Below are positions 1-10,000 of a DNA stretch of 64,000 nt, piece by piece. Every line of letters begins with the position of its first letter. Position 1 is the first letter of the stretch. This stretch comes from Simplicispira hankyongi (GTDB lineage Bacteria > Pseudomonadota > Gammaproteobacteria > Burkholderiales > Burkholderiaceae_C). The position numbers were made by a program, and so were the translations under genes. The stretch is taken from NCBI RefSeq assembly GCF_003570885.1, contig NZ_QXJC01000004.1, positions 107,575 through 171,574 of the forward strand, given 5' to 3'. The notes below the pieces were generated by a model. It searched no databases. It was not told where the DNA came from and saw only the letters and a program-made list of their open reading frames with translations.

Positions 1-1545
1 GGGTTCTTGCTGGTAGCGGCCGGTACCCAGGCTGCCCGGGCCCATGCGGGCGAACTTGACCATGAGAAATATCTCGACGACCAGCAGCACGGTGTAGAAG
101 CCGATGAAGCCGGCCAGCGAGCCGTAGAGACTGTTCAGACTCAGGGTCGAAACACTCAGATGGGTCGGCAATACGCCGTAGATCGTCCAGGGCTGGCGGC
201 CATATTCGGCGACGAACCAGCCTAGCTCGCAGGAAATCCAGGGCGCGGGCAGCATGATCAGCGCCCCGCGCAGCAGCCAGCGCGGCGGGCCGAAGCCCGT
301 TCTGAGCGTGCTCCAGAACGCCAGGCCAAACAGCGCCAGCATCAGAAAGCCCAGCCCCACCATGACGCGAAAGCTCCAGAACATCGGGGTGACGCGCGGC
401 ACCGTGCTGTCCACCGCCTTCTGGATGATCTCGGGCGTGGCCTCCCGGACATCGGCGACATACTTTTTCAGCAGCAGACCAAAGCCCAAATCCGCCTTGT
501 CTTGCTCGAAGCGGGCCTTGGCCGCCGCATCGCCCGGGTTCTTGCGCAACGCTTCCAGGGCTGCCACGGCGTGGATGCCACGCTCGATACGCTCGCGGTT
601 CTTCGCCTTGATGTCGTGGATACCTGGAATCTGCTGGGTCGTCGAACGCGTGCCGATCAGGCCCATCACCCAGGGGATTTCGATTTCCCAGTCGTTCTTC
701 TGCGCCGCTTCGTCGATACCGGCCACCAGCGTCAGGCCCGCTGGTGCGGGCTTGGTTTCCCACATGGCTTCAAGCGCCGCCATCTTGGTCTGCTGGGCCT
801 CGCCCACCGTGTAGCCCGACTCGTCACCCAGCACAATCACCGAGCACACGCTGGCCAGGCCAAACGCCGCCGCCACGCGAAAGCTGCGCTTGGCAAATTC
901 AATGTCGCGGCCCCTGAGCAGGTACCAGGACGAGATGGACAGCACGAACATCGCCCCCGTCACATAGCCCGCCGAGACGGTGTGCACGAACTTGGCCTGC
1001 GCAACGGGGTTGAACAGCACGGCCCAGAAGTCGGTCATCTCCATGCGCATGGTCTGGTAGCTGAACTCGGCGCCCACCGGGTTCTGCATCCAGCCATTGG
1101 CGATCAGGATCCACAGCGCCGACAGATTGGTACCCACCGCCATCAGCACGGTCACCATCAGGTGCTGCGTGCGCGAGAGCCGATCCCAGCCAAAGAAGAA
1201 CAGGCCGATCATGGTCGATTCGAGGAAGAAGGCCATCAGGCCTTCAATGGCCAAGGGGGCGCCGAAGATGTCGCCCACATAGTGCGAGTAGTAGGCCCAG
1301 TTGGTGCCAAACTGGAATTCGAGCGTGATGCCGGTGGTCACCCCCAGCGCAAAGTTGATGCCGAACAACTTGCCCCAGAAACGCGTCATGTCCTTCCAGA
1401 TCACGTTGCCGGTCATCACATAGACGCTCTCCATGATGACCAGCAGCCATACCATGCCAATCGTCAGCGGCACGAAAAGGAAGTGGTACAGAGCCGTGGC
1501 GGCAAATTGCAGCCGGGACAGATCCACCAGTTGTTCTGAGATCAC
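1..1545 (-). CDS. cydA: Cytochrome bd ubiquinol oxidase subunit I (CydA), 3' end outside window
   Basis: Quinol-oxidising, haem-carrying subunit of the inner-membrane bd-type terminal oxidase, which reduces oxygen to water without pumping protons. 515 codons are visible and the frame is still open at base 1, so only a few C-terminal residues and cydB are missing. Seen: the haem-ligand His near residue 21 (LYHFLFVPLT), a second conserved His in FVHTVSAGY, Met in FRVMVGLGF, and the AEYGRQPW motif near residue 447. The Q loop is the long E. coli type (GDESGY to PRVTP). The start is GTG; the stop of upstream cydP overlaps the AGGAG ribosome-binding site, so the two genes are probably translationally coupled. 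Confidence 0.96.
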   Translation of the reverse strand, partial: MISEQLVDLSRLQFAATALYHFLFVPLTIGMVWLLVIMESVYVMTGNVIWKDMTRFWGKLFGINFALGVTTGITLEFQFGTNWAYYSHYVGDIFGAPLAIEGLMAFFLESTMIGLFFFGWDRLSRTQHLMVTVLMAVGTNLSALWILIANGWMQNPVGAEFSYQTMRMEMTDFWAVLFNPVAQAKFVHTVSAGYVTGAMFVLSISSWYLLRGRDIEFAKRSFRVAAAFGLASVCSVIVLGDESGYTVGEAQQTKMAALEAMWETKPAPAGLTLVAGIDEAAQKNDWEIEIPWVMGLIGTRSTTQQIPGIHDIKAKNRERIERGIHAVAALEALRKNPGDAAAKARFEQDKADLGFGLLLKKYVADVREATPEIIQKAVDSTVPRVTPMFWSFRVMVGLGFLMLALFGLAFWSTLRTGFGPPRWLLRGALIMLPAPWISCELGWFVAEYGRQPWTIYGVLPTHLSVSTLSLNSLYGSLAGFIGFYTVLLVVEIFLMVKFARMGPGSLGTGRYQQEP

Positions 1546-1549
1546 GGGG

Positions 1550-1735
1550 CTACTCCTGAACGGATTTTGAAATCGGGGCGGGCGCAACCCCCAGCAACTG
1601 CGCGGCGACATCCTGCGCATCAACCGGCAAACGCTGTTCGCGCACGACCCCCCACCACAGGCCGGTCAGCACAAGCACCTTGACCACCAGCACAACGGCC
1701 AATTTGCGGATCAGGGATCGGTCGTGAAATTGCAT
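1550..1735 (-). CDS. cydP: Small cytochrome bd oxidase subunit CydP-like
   Basis: A 61-residue protein with one membrane segment (about residues 9-27, rich in Leu and Val) after a short basic N-terminus (HDRSLIRK). This matches the small CydP proteins found in front of cydAB in betaproteobacteria, which are presumed accessory subunits of the bd oxidase. It ends 4 bases before cydA and its stop codon sits in the cydA ribosome-binding site. I chose the ATG at 1735 because the extended reading to 1795 would run across the sigma-54-like promoter; Shine-Dalgarno support at 1735 is weak. The family assignment rests on length, topology and position. Confidence 0.75.
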   Translation of the reverse strand: MQFHDRSLIRKLAVVLVVKVLVLTGLWWGVVREQRLPVDAQDVAAQLLGVAPAPISKSVQE

Positions 1736-1765
1736 GGTGCGGTAGGGGTGCAAGGACACAATGGA

Positions 1766-1782
1766 AACAAGATTCGTGCCAA
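1766..1782 (-). promoter_or_regulatory. Sigma-54-type promoter for cydPA
   Basis: Read on the minus strand the sequence is TTGGCACGAATCTTGTT. It matches the -24/-12 consensus YTGGCACGN4TTGCW, with GG and GT separated by 10 bases; only the C of the -12 GC is changed. Its 3' end is about 30 bases from the cydP start. The divergent neighbour encodes a sigma-54 activator, which supports the reading. Confidence 0.65.
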
Positions 1783-1864
1783 TCTTCTGGCACAAAAAAC
1801 CCTTTGAAAATCAAAGATCTAAAACCTTGCGCAAGCATCTGCGTCCGCCTCTTCGTAGGCGCAA

Positions 1865-1912
1865 CTGCCAAACTGGCAGAAAATGGCAGCTGCACACGCT
1901 GCCATATGGCAG
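1865..1912. promoter_or_regulatory. Palindrome array, likely activator-binding sites
   Basis: Contains CTGCCAAACTGGCAG (1865-1879) and CTGCCATATGGCAG (1899-1912), both perfect palindromes whose centres are about 33 bases (three helical turns) apart, and a further TGGCAG half-site at 1884-1889. They lie about 90-135 bases upstream of the sigma-54-like promoter, the usual place for enhancer sites. A fourth pair, GTGCCA/TGGCAC, at 1776-1793 overlaps the promoter itself. Confidence 0.6.
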
Positions 1913-1931
1913 TACGACCGGAACCGCTGCC

Positions 1932-3281
1932 ATGCACCCCTTGCCCGAACTCACCGCGTTCCTTGAAGGCCTTCCAGAGCCGCATATCCTGCTGGACACA
2001 CAGTACCGCATTCTTGCGGCCAACGCCGCCTACCGCCGGCAGTTCAGCGCACAGGGCAGCGTGGTGGGCCGGACCTGCCATGAGGTGTCCCACCATTTCG
2101 CCGTGCCTTGCGACCAGGCAGGCGAATCGTGCCCCCTCGCGCAGTCCCTGCACTCGGGCCAGCGCGAACGCGTCTTGCACCTGCACCATACGCCACGCGG
2201 CGAGGCGTATGTCAACATCGAGCTATCGCCTCTGCCCGGGCCGCAAGGCGGGCCGGGCTTCTTCGTCGAGAAGATGGAGTCGCTGCGAATGGCCGGGGCG
2301 CAGCCAGAAGCGGCTGCGTTGATAGGCCGCTCCGGGGCGTTCCAACGCATGCTGGCACTGGTGGCGCGTGTCGCGCCCTCCAGCGCCAACGTACTGCTGC
2401 TGGGCGAATCGGGTACCGGCAAGGAGCTGGTGGCGCGTGCCGTGCATGAGGCGAGCAACCGCGCCGGACATGCCCTGGTCGCCGTGGACTGCGCAAGTCT
2501 TCCCGAGACGCTATTCGAATCCGAATTGTTTGGCCACGAACGTGGTGCTTTCACAGGCGCGACCCATGCCCGCGACGGGCTGGTCGAAGCAGCCAACGGC
2601 GGCACGCTGTTGATCGATGAAGTGGGCGACATCCCGCTGGCCATGCAGGTCAAGCTCCTGCGCCTGCTGGAGACCGGCACCTACCGCCGCGTAGGCAGTA
2701 CCGAGCTGCGGCATGCCGACATCCGCGTGGTCTCGGCCACGCACCGCGATCTGGCCGCCATGGTCGACGAGCGGCGGTTCCGCGAAGACCTGTACTACCG
2801 GCTCAGCACCTTCCCCATTGCACTGCCGCCGCTGCGCGAGCGCACGGGCGACATCGCGCTGCTGGTTCCGGCACTGCTCGCGCGGGTGGCCGCACCGCGG
2901 CAGTTTTCCGTCAGCCCGGCCGCCCTTGCGCTGTTGGAGCGCCAGCCCTTTCCCGGCAATGTGCGCGAACTGCGCAACCTCCTGGAGCGCACCACGCTGC
3001 TGTGTGATGGCAACTGCATCGAGATCGAGCATGTGCAGCTCGCGCTGGACACGGGCCTGCGCTCGCCCAAGGCGCTGGCGCCAGCCGATTGCGCGCCAGC
3101 AAGAATGCCGGTGCCGACGCAGCCCCTGCACGACAACGCACTGCGCCAAGCCCTGGCACGCCACCACGGCAGTCGAGCCGAACTGGCCTCCCAACTGGGG
3201 ATCAGCGAGCGTTCACTCTACCGCCGGTTGCGGGAACTGAAAACGCCAGGGGCATCGCCATCGGCAATCGGGTCTAGCTGA
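1932..3281 (+). CDS. Sigma-54-dependent activator with Cys-containing PAS domain
   Basis: 449 residues. Order: PAS-like sensor (about 5-110) with Cys49, Cys60 and Cys67 in a CHEVSHH...PC...CPL pattern; AAA+ domain with Walker A GESGTGKE, the sigma-54 contact loop GAFTGA and Walker B LLIDEVGD; then a C-terminal Fis-type helix-turn-helix ([12 protein letters not shown]). Proteins of this type remodel RNA polymerase-sigma-54 at promoters with upstream sites. It is divergent from cydPA, so control of the bd oxidase is the obvious role; the three Cys suggest a redox or metal signal (inference). The ATG at 1932 starts just before the PAS domain; the frame is open further upstream but the extra residues look non-coding and would cross the regulatory region. 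Confidence 0.88.
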   Translation: MHPLPELTAFLEGLPEPHILLDTQYRILAANAAYRRQFSAQGSVVGRTCHEVSHHFAVPCDQAGESCPLAQSLHSGQRERVLHLHHTPRGEAYVNIELSPLPGPQGGPGFFVEKMESLRMAGAQPEAAALIGRSGAFQRMLALVARVAPSSANVLLLGESGTGKELVARAVHEASNRAGHALVAVDCASLPETLFESELFGHERGAFTGATHARDGLVEAANGGTLLIDEVGDIPLAMQVKLLRLLETGTYRRVGSTELRHADIRVVSATHRDLAAMVDERRFREDLYYRLSTFPIALPPLRERTGDIALLVPALLARVAAPRQFSVSPAALALLERQPFPGNVRELRNLLERTTLLCDGNCIEIEHVQLALDTGLRSPKALAPADCAPARMPVPTQPLHDNALRQALARHHGSRAELASQLGISERSLYRRLRELKTPGASPSAIGSS

Positions 3282-3341
3282 ACCCCGCTTTCCCCAGTAG
3301 GGAGGCTGGCTTCAATCCACAGGAATTGGCTTTGCCCGGTC

Positions 3342-3899
3342 TCAAAACGGAATATCGTCATCCATATCGTCGAACCCCGAGGCCGCACGCGGCGCTGGGG
3401 CTGGTGCTGGGGGGGCAGGACGAGGTGCAGGCGCTGCAGGGCGCTGGGCCGGAGGCGCGGCGCGGCGGGGGGCCTGGTCAAAGCCACCGCCCGGCTCGCC
3501 GCCGTAACCGCCATCGTCGTAGCCACCACCTTGCTGGCCACCGCCGCCTTGTCCGCCCATGCCTTGGCGGCTTCCCAACATCTGCATCTGGTCAGCGCGG
3601 ATTTCGGTGCTGTACTTTTCCACACCAGCCTGGTCGGTCCATTTGCGCGTGCGCAGACTCCCTTCCACATAGACCTGCGAGCCTTTGCGCAGGTACTGGC
3701 CGGCAATCTCCGCCAGACGACCATTGAACACCACGCGGTGCCATTCGGTGGCTTCGCGCATCTCACCACTCTGCTTGTCTTTCCACTTGTCGGTGGTGGC
3801 CACGGTGACATTGGCCACCTGGTCGCCACTGGGAAAGGTGCGCATTTCGGGATCGCGGCCCAGGTTGCCGACGATGATGACTTTGTTCACGGATGCCAT
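3342..3899 (-). CDS. ssb: Single-stranded DNA-binding protein
   Basis: 185 residues. The N-terminal OB fold begins [18 protein letters not shown] and runs to about residue 110; the linker is rich in Gly, Pro and Ala; the C-terminus is the acidic tip DDDIPF that recruits replication and repair partners. It binds single-stranded DNA as a tetramer during replication, recombination and repair. The start at 3899 is fixed by the conserved N-terminus. It is convergent with the sigma-54 activator and divergent from the CLC channel gene, so it is probably transcribed alone. Confidence 0.97.
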   Translation of the reverse strand: MASVNKVIIVGNLGRDPEMRTFPSGDQVANVTVATTDKWKDKQSGEMREATEWHRVVFNGRLAEIAGQYLRKGSQVYVEGSLRTRKWTDQAGVEKYSTEIRADQMQMLGSRQGMGGQGGGGQQGGGYDDGGYGGEPGGGFDQAPRRAAPPAQRPAAPAPRPAPPAPAPAPRAASGFDDMDDDIPF

Positions 3900-4059
3900 G
3901 GTGGGACCTGCAGGAATTGGGGAGATGGAAACATGCGCTGCGGCCAGCGCTGGTAGGGCCCGACATTGTGCCGCAAGCCGTCCGGCGAGGGCATGCGTGC
4001 CACAATCAAAGTCAAAGGCGGCGTGTAGCCCGTTGGCAGGATCGCCGCCACTCTCTGCC

Positions 4060-5424
4060 ATGCACCACCATCAGCCCGACATTCTGCAAAACCTGCGCCG
4101 CGAGTTCTCCAGCGGCCGGCTGTGGCTGGACCGCACCGTGGTACTCGCCTACGCCGTTATCGCTGGCCTGAGCGTCGTGGCATTTACCTTTCTGACCAAC
4201 CAGGCCTTCGCGTATTTCCAGCGGGTGTACCACTGGCAGGGTGGATGGGCCGTGCTGGTGTGGATTCCCACCTGGTCGGCGGCGATTGTCTGGGCGACAC
4301 GCCGTTTTGCGCCCACCACGGCGGGTTCGGGCATACCGCAGGTGATCGCTGCACTGGACCCGGCAGTTGCCGAAGCCGAGCGTTCCATTTTCGTGTCGCT
4401 GCGCCTCACGCTGGCCAAGCTGGTGCTGGGAAGTGCCGGATTCCTGGCCGGCATGTCAGTCGGCAAAGAAGGGCCTTCGGTGCAAATCGCCGCCGGCGTC
4501 ATGCGCCATGCAAGGCGTTGGCTAGGGCCGCATTCGGGCATCAGCGACCATGCTCTTCTGGTAGCCGGGGGCGCTGCCGGGATCGCCGCAGCCTTCAATG
4601 CGCCGCTGGCTGGCGTGCTATTCGCCATTGAGGAACTCTCGCGCAAGCTCGAATCGCGCAGCAGCGGCCTGATCATCACCGGCATCGTGCTGGCCGGTCT
4701 GATGGGCGTCTCTTTCTATGGCAACCACAGCTACTACGGCGTCATCGTGGTGCCACCACTGGATTGGAGCGCGCTGGCCCCCGGCCTGATGGTGGTGCTC
4801 GTCTGCGGAGCACTGGGCGGCCTGTTTGCCAAGGTGATGGCAACCTCCCTGACCGGAGCACCGGAACGCCTGAACGTGCTGCGCGCGCGCTTTCCGGTGC
4901 GGTTTGCAGCGGCGGGCGGCCTGATGATCGCGTTGATGGGGCTGGCCACCGGCGGCGCCACATTTGGCGCCGGCTCCGAGGCAGTGCAGCACATGCTCGC
5001 CGGGCACGCCGACGTTCCGGCGTTCTATGTCACGCTCAAGTTCATTGCCACCTGGCTGACCGCCTGGTGCGGCGTACCGGGCGGTATTTTTGCGCCTTCG
5101 CTGTCGATTGGTGCCGGCGTAGGGCACAACGTTTCGCTGTTGATGGGCGCCGACATTGCGCCAGCACTCATTGCCATGGGCATGGCGGCATTCCTCGCGG
5201 CGGTCACGCAAGCACCGCTGACGGCCTTCATCATCGTGATGGAGATGATCGACGGCCACGCTCTGGTGCTGAGCCTCATGGCCGCCGCCATGTTGTCCAG
5301 CCTGATCTCGCGCCTGATCGCCAAGCCGCTGTACGAAACGCTGGCGGCCCACATGGTGGCGGTGCTGAAGGCACCGGCAGCGCCAGACCCCTCTGCGCCG
5401 GCTGCCGATGCGCCGCCGCACTGA
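4060..5424 (+). CDS. CLC-family chloride channel/antiporter
   Basis: 454-residue inner-membrane protein of the ClC family, with many hydrophobic helices. The three selectivity motifs are present: GSGIP, GKEGP (with the gating Glu) and [10 protein letters not shown]. The inner Glu used for proton coupling in E. coli ClcA has a counterpart in LFAIEEL, and the anion-site Tyr in AKPLYETL. This suggests a chloride/proton exchanger rather than a pure channel. There are no C-terminal CBS domains. The ATG at 4060 is chosen because the longer frame would overlap the ssb promoter region. It converges on the MFS gene with a 23-base gap. Confidence 0.9.
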   Translation: MHHHQPDILQNLRREFSSGRLWLDRTVVLAYAVIAGLSVVAFTFLTNQAFAYFQRVYHWQGGWAVLVWIPTWSAAIVWATRRFAPTTAGSGIPQVIAALDPAVAEAERSIFVSLRLTLAKLVLGSAGFLAGMSVGKEGPSVQIAAGVMRHARRWLGPHSGISDHALLVAGGAAGIAAAFNAPLAGVLFAIEELSRKLESRSSGLIITGIVLAGLMGVSFYGNHSYYGVIVVPPLDWSALAPGLMVVLVCGALGGLFAKVMATSLTGAPERLNVLRARFPVRFAAAGGLMIALMGLATGGATFGAGSEAVQHMLAGHADVPAFYVTLKFIATWLTAWCGVPGGIFAPSLSIGAGVGHNVSLLMGADIAPALIAMGMAAFLAAVTQAPLTAFIIVMEMIDGHALVLSLMAAAMLSSLISRLIAKPLYETLAAHMVAVLKAPAAPDPSAPAADAPPH

Positions 5425-5447
5425 GTCCTTCACCCGCAGCGGGCGTC

Positions 5448-6632
5448 TCAGTGCCCGCCGCTGCTGCGCCCCACCGGCCGCAAGCCCCAACTCAGCGCCA
5501 GCCACAGCACACACAGTACGCTGGTCACACCAAACAGCGTCGGCACGCCGGCCCACTTGACCAGTGCACCGCCCAAGGCGCCGCCGGCAAACAGGCCGAG
5601 CGACTGCAGGGTGTTGTAAGTGCCCAGCGCCGCACCGCGCAGCGACGCTGGCGCCATGCGCGAGACCAGGCTGGGCTGGCTGGCCTCCAGCGCATTGAAG
5701 CCACAGAAAAACACAAACAGCACCGCCCCCAGCACCCACAGCGTCGGCGCGGTCTCGGTGGCCGCAAGCAGGCCCAGGCCCACCTGCACCACCAGCACCA
5801 TGGCAATCGCCGCCAGCAAGGCCGCGCGCAAGTGACCGCGCCGCTCGAGTGCAAACAATCCGCCCATGGCAACAAACGAGAGCACCACCGCCGGCAAGTA
5901 AATGTGCCAGTGCGCCGCCTTGGGCAGGCCCGCCTGCACCAGCATGGCCGGCACGGCGACCCACATGGCCAATTGCACGCTGTGCAGCACGAACACGCTC
6001 AGGTTCAGGCGCAGCAAGTCGGCATGCTTCCAGACGTCCAGCAGCCGCCCGCGCGGCGCATTGGCATGCTGGGCGGGCTCGGCCGGTACCCACCACAGCA
6101 CCACGGCAACGCCGCCCAGTGCCAGCGCACAGGTCAGGCCAAACAGCCCCGACAAGCCAATGTGGGCCGCCAACGCCGGCGCCGCCACCAGCGCCACGGC
6201 AAACATGAGGCCGATGCTGCCACCCACCAGCGCCATGGCCTTGGTGCGCACGCCGTCGCGCGTCTGGTCGGCGAGCAGGGCGGTCACCGCCGCCGACACG
6301 GCGCCCGCGCCCTGCAGCGCACGGCCTACCAAAAGGCCCGTGATGGAGCCGGCCAGCGCCGCCACCAAGCTGCCAGCAGCAAAGACCAGCAGGCCCGCCA
6401 CGATGACACGCTTGCGCCCCAGCCGGTCAGACGCCAGGCCCAGCGGGAGCTGCAAAAAGGCCTGCGTCAGACCATAAATACCCATGGCCAGGCCGACCAG
6501 CGCCGGGTCGTCGCCACCGGGGTACTTGCGCGCTTCAAGCGCAAACACCGGCAGCACCAGGAAGAGGCCCAGCATGCGCAGCGCGAAGATCAGCGCCAGG
6601 CTGACGCTGGAGCGTCGCTCCAGCGCGGTCAT
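5448..6632 (-). CDS. MFS transporter (drug/metabolite efflux type)
   Basis: 394 residues with about twelve membrane helices. The loop 2-3 motif LGLASDRLGRKRVI is the MFS signature motif A, and GRALQGAGAVSAAV in helix 4 resembles the motif of drug-proton antiporters. The N-terminal half resembles YajR-like exporters but there is no C-terminal YAM domain. The substrate cannot be told from sequence. The start at 6632 (MTALERRSS) precedes the first helix; the frame stays open further upstream but encodes nothing protein-like. Confidence 0.85.
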   Translation of the reverse strand: MTALERRSSVSLALIFALRMLGLFLVLPVFALEARKYPGGDDPALVGLAMGIYGLTQAFLQLPLGLASDRLGRKRVIVAGLLVFAAGSLVAALAGSITGLLVGRALQGAGAVSAAVTALLADQTRDGVRTKAMALVGGSIGLMFAVALVAAPALAAHIGLSGLFGLTCALALGGVAVVLWWVPAEPAQHANAPRGRLLDVWKHADLLRLNLSVFVLHSVQLAMWVAVPAMLVQAGLPKAAHWHIYLPAVVLSFVAMGGLFALERRGHLRAALLAAIAMVLVVQVGLGLLAATETAPTLWVLGAVLFVFFCGFNALEASQPSLVSRMAPASLRGAALGTYNTLQSLGLFAGGALGGALVKWAGVPTLFGVTSVLCVLWLALSWGLRPVGRSSGGH

Positions 6633-7042
6633 GCGGTGGGCGGGATCGGGAATCGAAGAGGGGATGGGGCGAGCAGAAGCGATGGACTCGGACACGCGGT
6701 GCAGGCCAGCCTGAAAGGGCCGGCGAAGGCTGAAAAAACGTGCATTGTGCGCCAATCGCCCACCGCGCGGGGGACAAACCCTGACCGCGGCACGGTGGCT
6801 GGCCGTAGACGCAAACAGGCGCCCAGGTACTCCCACAGTCCGGCAGTGGGGTCGCCCTTTCTTTGGTGACTTTCTTTTGGCGACGCGAAAGAAAGCGACT
6901 GCGTTGCCAGACGCACCCCCGGCCTCCGCCCTTGGCAAAAGCAGACGCTCAAAAATCCAAACTCGCCCTCAATGAATTTCTCGGCTGTCCAAGGAATGAA
7001 TCCAATCAAGTAAATTGGCCTGAGGCCTGCACGCAGCAGGTG
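6633..7042. other. Gene-free stretch with repeats
   Basis: 410 bases between the MFS start and the stop of the surface-protein gene. It must hold the MFS promoter (not identified). Otherwise I see a short palindromic repeat at 6852-6899 and a degenerate copy of the AGCGCT-type repeat from about 7005 into the 3' end of the next gene. The open frames here read as translated repeat sequence and are not convincing genes. Confidence 0.6.
6852..6899. repeat. Palindromic CTTTCTTT/AAAGAAAG repeat
   Basis: TCGCCCTTTCTTT at 6852-6864 is mirrored by AAAGAAAGCGA at 6888-6898, giving an imperfect hairpin with the loop GGTGACTTTC..GGCGACGCG. Very similar sequences recur in genomes of this and related families (recollection, not searched). 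It is probably a dispersed repeat rather than a terminator, as it has no T run. Confidence 0.5.
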
Positions 7043-7068
7043 CTAAATGCTACTTTTATAATAGCGTT
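7005..7068 (-). repeat. Degenerate copy of the AGCGCT palindromic repeat family
   Basis: Read on the minus strand, TATAAAAGTAGCATTTAGCACC...GGCCTCAGGCCAATTT resembles the better copies at 43064-43115 and 48864-48910 (ATAGCTGCT...AAGCGCTAGAGGCCAATTT). It overlaps the last codons of the surface-protein gene. The assignment is weaker than for the other copies. Confidence 0.35.
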
Positions 7069-10000
7069 TATGCACCAAGGTAACGGCTCCCGCCAACCCC
7101 GCCAACCCCGCCAACCCCGCCAACCCCGCCAGCAGCGACAGCAGCGCCAAGCCCCACGGGCTTAGCGTGGGAATCGCCGCCACCCCGACTGGCGCCGGCA
7201 CCGCCAAAATCACAGGGTCTGTGAAGCGGCCTGCGGTCTTGTCCGCGTCCAGGGCGCCATCGTCGGTGATCGTATAAGTCACCTGGTTGCCGCTGATCGA
7301 GGTGGGCGTGAAGCTCTGCCATGGCGGGGTGGCGGCGGCGTCGTACTTCATCAGCACGACATTGGCGGGTACCGGGCCCGGGAAGGTAAGCGTCACCGCC
7401 AGGTTGCTGCCCGGGATGCACTGCTCGGCAGTGAAATCCACGGCGACGAACGGGTAGGTGTAGCCCACGGGCAGTGTCTGCCTTTGTGGGGTCGGCAACG
7501 CGGAAGGGCTGGTGAATTGCGCAAGGGTCAGTATGCAGGTGGGGCCGGGGTTGCTGATTGTCAGCGTGGTGCCTGAACCCGTAGCCGTTTGCAGGCTGGC
7601 CAGCGATGCGTAGCTGAACTGGTCAGTTGCACTGGTGCTGCTGGTGCCGCCGGGTGTGGTCACCCGCACGTCCACCGTGCCTGCGCTGCCCGCCGGGGCG
7701 GTGGCCGTGATGGACGTGGCGCTGTTGACGGTGAAGCCCGTGGCCGCCGTGGCGCCAAACGTCACCGCCGTGGTGCCTGTGAAGTCGGTGCCCGTAATGG
7801 TGACCGAGGTGCCGCCCCCCGTGGGGCCGGCCGTGGGCGCAATGCCCGTCGCCGTGGGCGCAGCCACATAGGTGTACTGATCGCTCGCGCCGGTGGCGCT
7901 GGTGCCACCGGGCGTGGTGACCACCACATCCACCGTTCCTGCGCTACCCGCCGGTGCGGTGGCAGTAACGGTCGTGGCGTTGACCACGGTGACCCCCGTG
8001 GCGGCCCCACCGCCAAACGCCACGCCCGTGGCCCCCGTGAGGTTGGTGCCGGTGATGGTGACCACGGTGCCGCCCGCCGCAGGACCTATCGCGGGCGAAA
8101 GGGTGGTCACCGTAGGCACCGCCACATAGGTGTACTGATCACTCGCACTGGTACTGCTGGTGCCGCCCGGCGTGGTGACCTGCACATCCACCGTGCCCGC
8201 GCTACCTGCCGGGGAGGTGGCAGTGATGGACGTGTCGCTGACCACGGTAACTCCCGTGGCCGCCGTGGCGCCGAACTTCACCCCCGTGGCACCGGTAAAG
8301 TGGGTACCCGTGATGGTGACCACAGTACCGCCCGCCGTAGGGCCCGTAATAGGGGAAATAGCCGTCACCGTCGGCGCGGCCGCGTAGGTGAACTGGTCCG
8401 GCGTGCCGGCGGCACTGGTGCCGCCCACCGTGGTGACCTGCACGTGCACCGTACCCGTGCCTGCTGGTGCGGTGGCAGTGATGGTCGTGGCGTTGACGAC
8501 GGTCACGCCCGTGGCCGCCCCACCGCCAAACGCCACGCCCGTGGCCCCCGTCAGGTTGGTGCCGGTGATGGTGACGACGGTGCTGCCCGCCAGCGGGCCG
8601 GCTGCGGGCGAAATGCTGGTTACCGTGGGTGCGGCCATATAGGTGTACTGGTCAGCCGCACTGGTGCTGCTGGTGCCGATGGGAGTGGTCACCCGCACGT
8701 CCACCGTGCCTGCGCTGCCCGCCGGCGCGGTGGCGGTGATGGACGTGGCGCTGTTGACGGTGAAGCCCGTGGCCGCCGTGGCGCCAAACGTCACCGCCGT
8801 GGTGCCCGTGAAGTTGGTGCCCGTAATGGTGACCGAGGTGCCGCCCCCCGTGGGACCGGCCGTGGGCGCAATGCCCGTCACCGTGGGCGCAGCCACATAG
8901 GTGTACTGATCGCTCGCGCCGGTACTGCTGGTGCCGCCGGGCGTGGTCACCCGCACGTCCACCGTGCCTGCGCTGCCCGCCGGCGCGGTGGCGGTGATGG
9001 ACGTGGCGCTGTTGACGGTGAAGCCCGTGGCCGCCGTGGCGCCAAACGTCACCGCCGTGGTGCCTGTGAAGTCGGTGCCCGTAATGGTGACCGAGGTGCC
9101 GCCCCCCGTGGGGCCGGCCGTGGGCGCAATGCCTGTCACCGTGGGCGCAGCCACATAGGTGTACTGATCAGCTGCACTGGTGCTGCTGGTGCCGCCGGGC
9201 GTGATCACCGTGACATCCACCGTGCCCGCACTGCCCGCCGGCGCAGTGGCCGTGATCTGGGTGTTGCTATTGACGGTATAGGTGGTCACGGTGGCGCCAA
9301 AGTGCACGGCTCCGGTGGACGCAGCAGCCGCAAAACCCGTACCGGTGATGGTGACCGAGGTGCCGCCCCCCGTGGGGCCGGCCGTGGGTGCAATGCCTGT
9401 CACCGTGGGCCCAGCCACATAGGTGTACTGATCGCTCGCGCTGGTACTGCTGGTGCCGCCGGGCGTGGTCACCCGCGCGTCCACCGTGCCTGCGCTGCCC
9501 GCCGGCGCGGTGGCGGTGATGGACGTGGCGCTGTTGACGGTGAAGCCCGTGGCCGCCGTGGCGCCAAACGTCACCGCCGTGGCGCCCGTGAAGTTGGTGC
9601 CCGTAATGGTGACCGAGGTGCCGCCCCCCGTGGGACCGGCCGTGGGCGCAATGCCTGTCACCGTGGGCGCAGCCACATAGGTGTACTGATCGCTCGCGCC
9701 GGTGGCGCTGGTGCCGCCGGGTGTGGTCACCCTCACGTCCACCGTGCCTGCGCTGCCCGCAGGGGCGGTGGCGGTGATGGACGTGGCGCTGTTGACGGTG
9801 AAGCCCGTGGCCGCCGTGGCGCCAAACGTCACCGCCGTGGTGCCCGTGAAGTCGGTGCCCGTAATGGTGACCGAGGTGCCGCCCCCAGTGGGGCCGGCCG
9901 TGGGCGCAATGCCCGTCACCGTGGGTGCGGCCACATAAGTGAACTGATCAGCCGCACTGGTGCTGCTGGTGGCGCCGGAACCAGTCGCCGTCACGTGCAC

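Noticed and set aside
4764..6869. A 701-codon plus-strand frame across the CLC and MFS genes
   Set aside because: Overlaps two well-supported genes; composition is Arg/Gln/His-rich, typical of a shadow frame.
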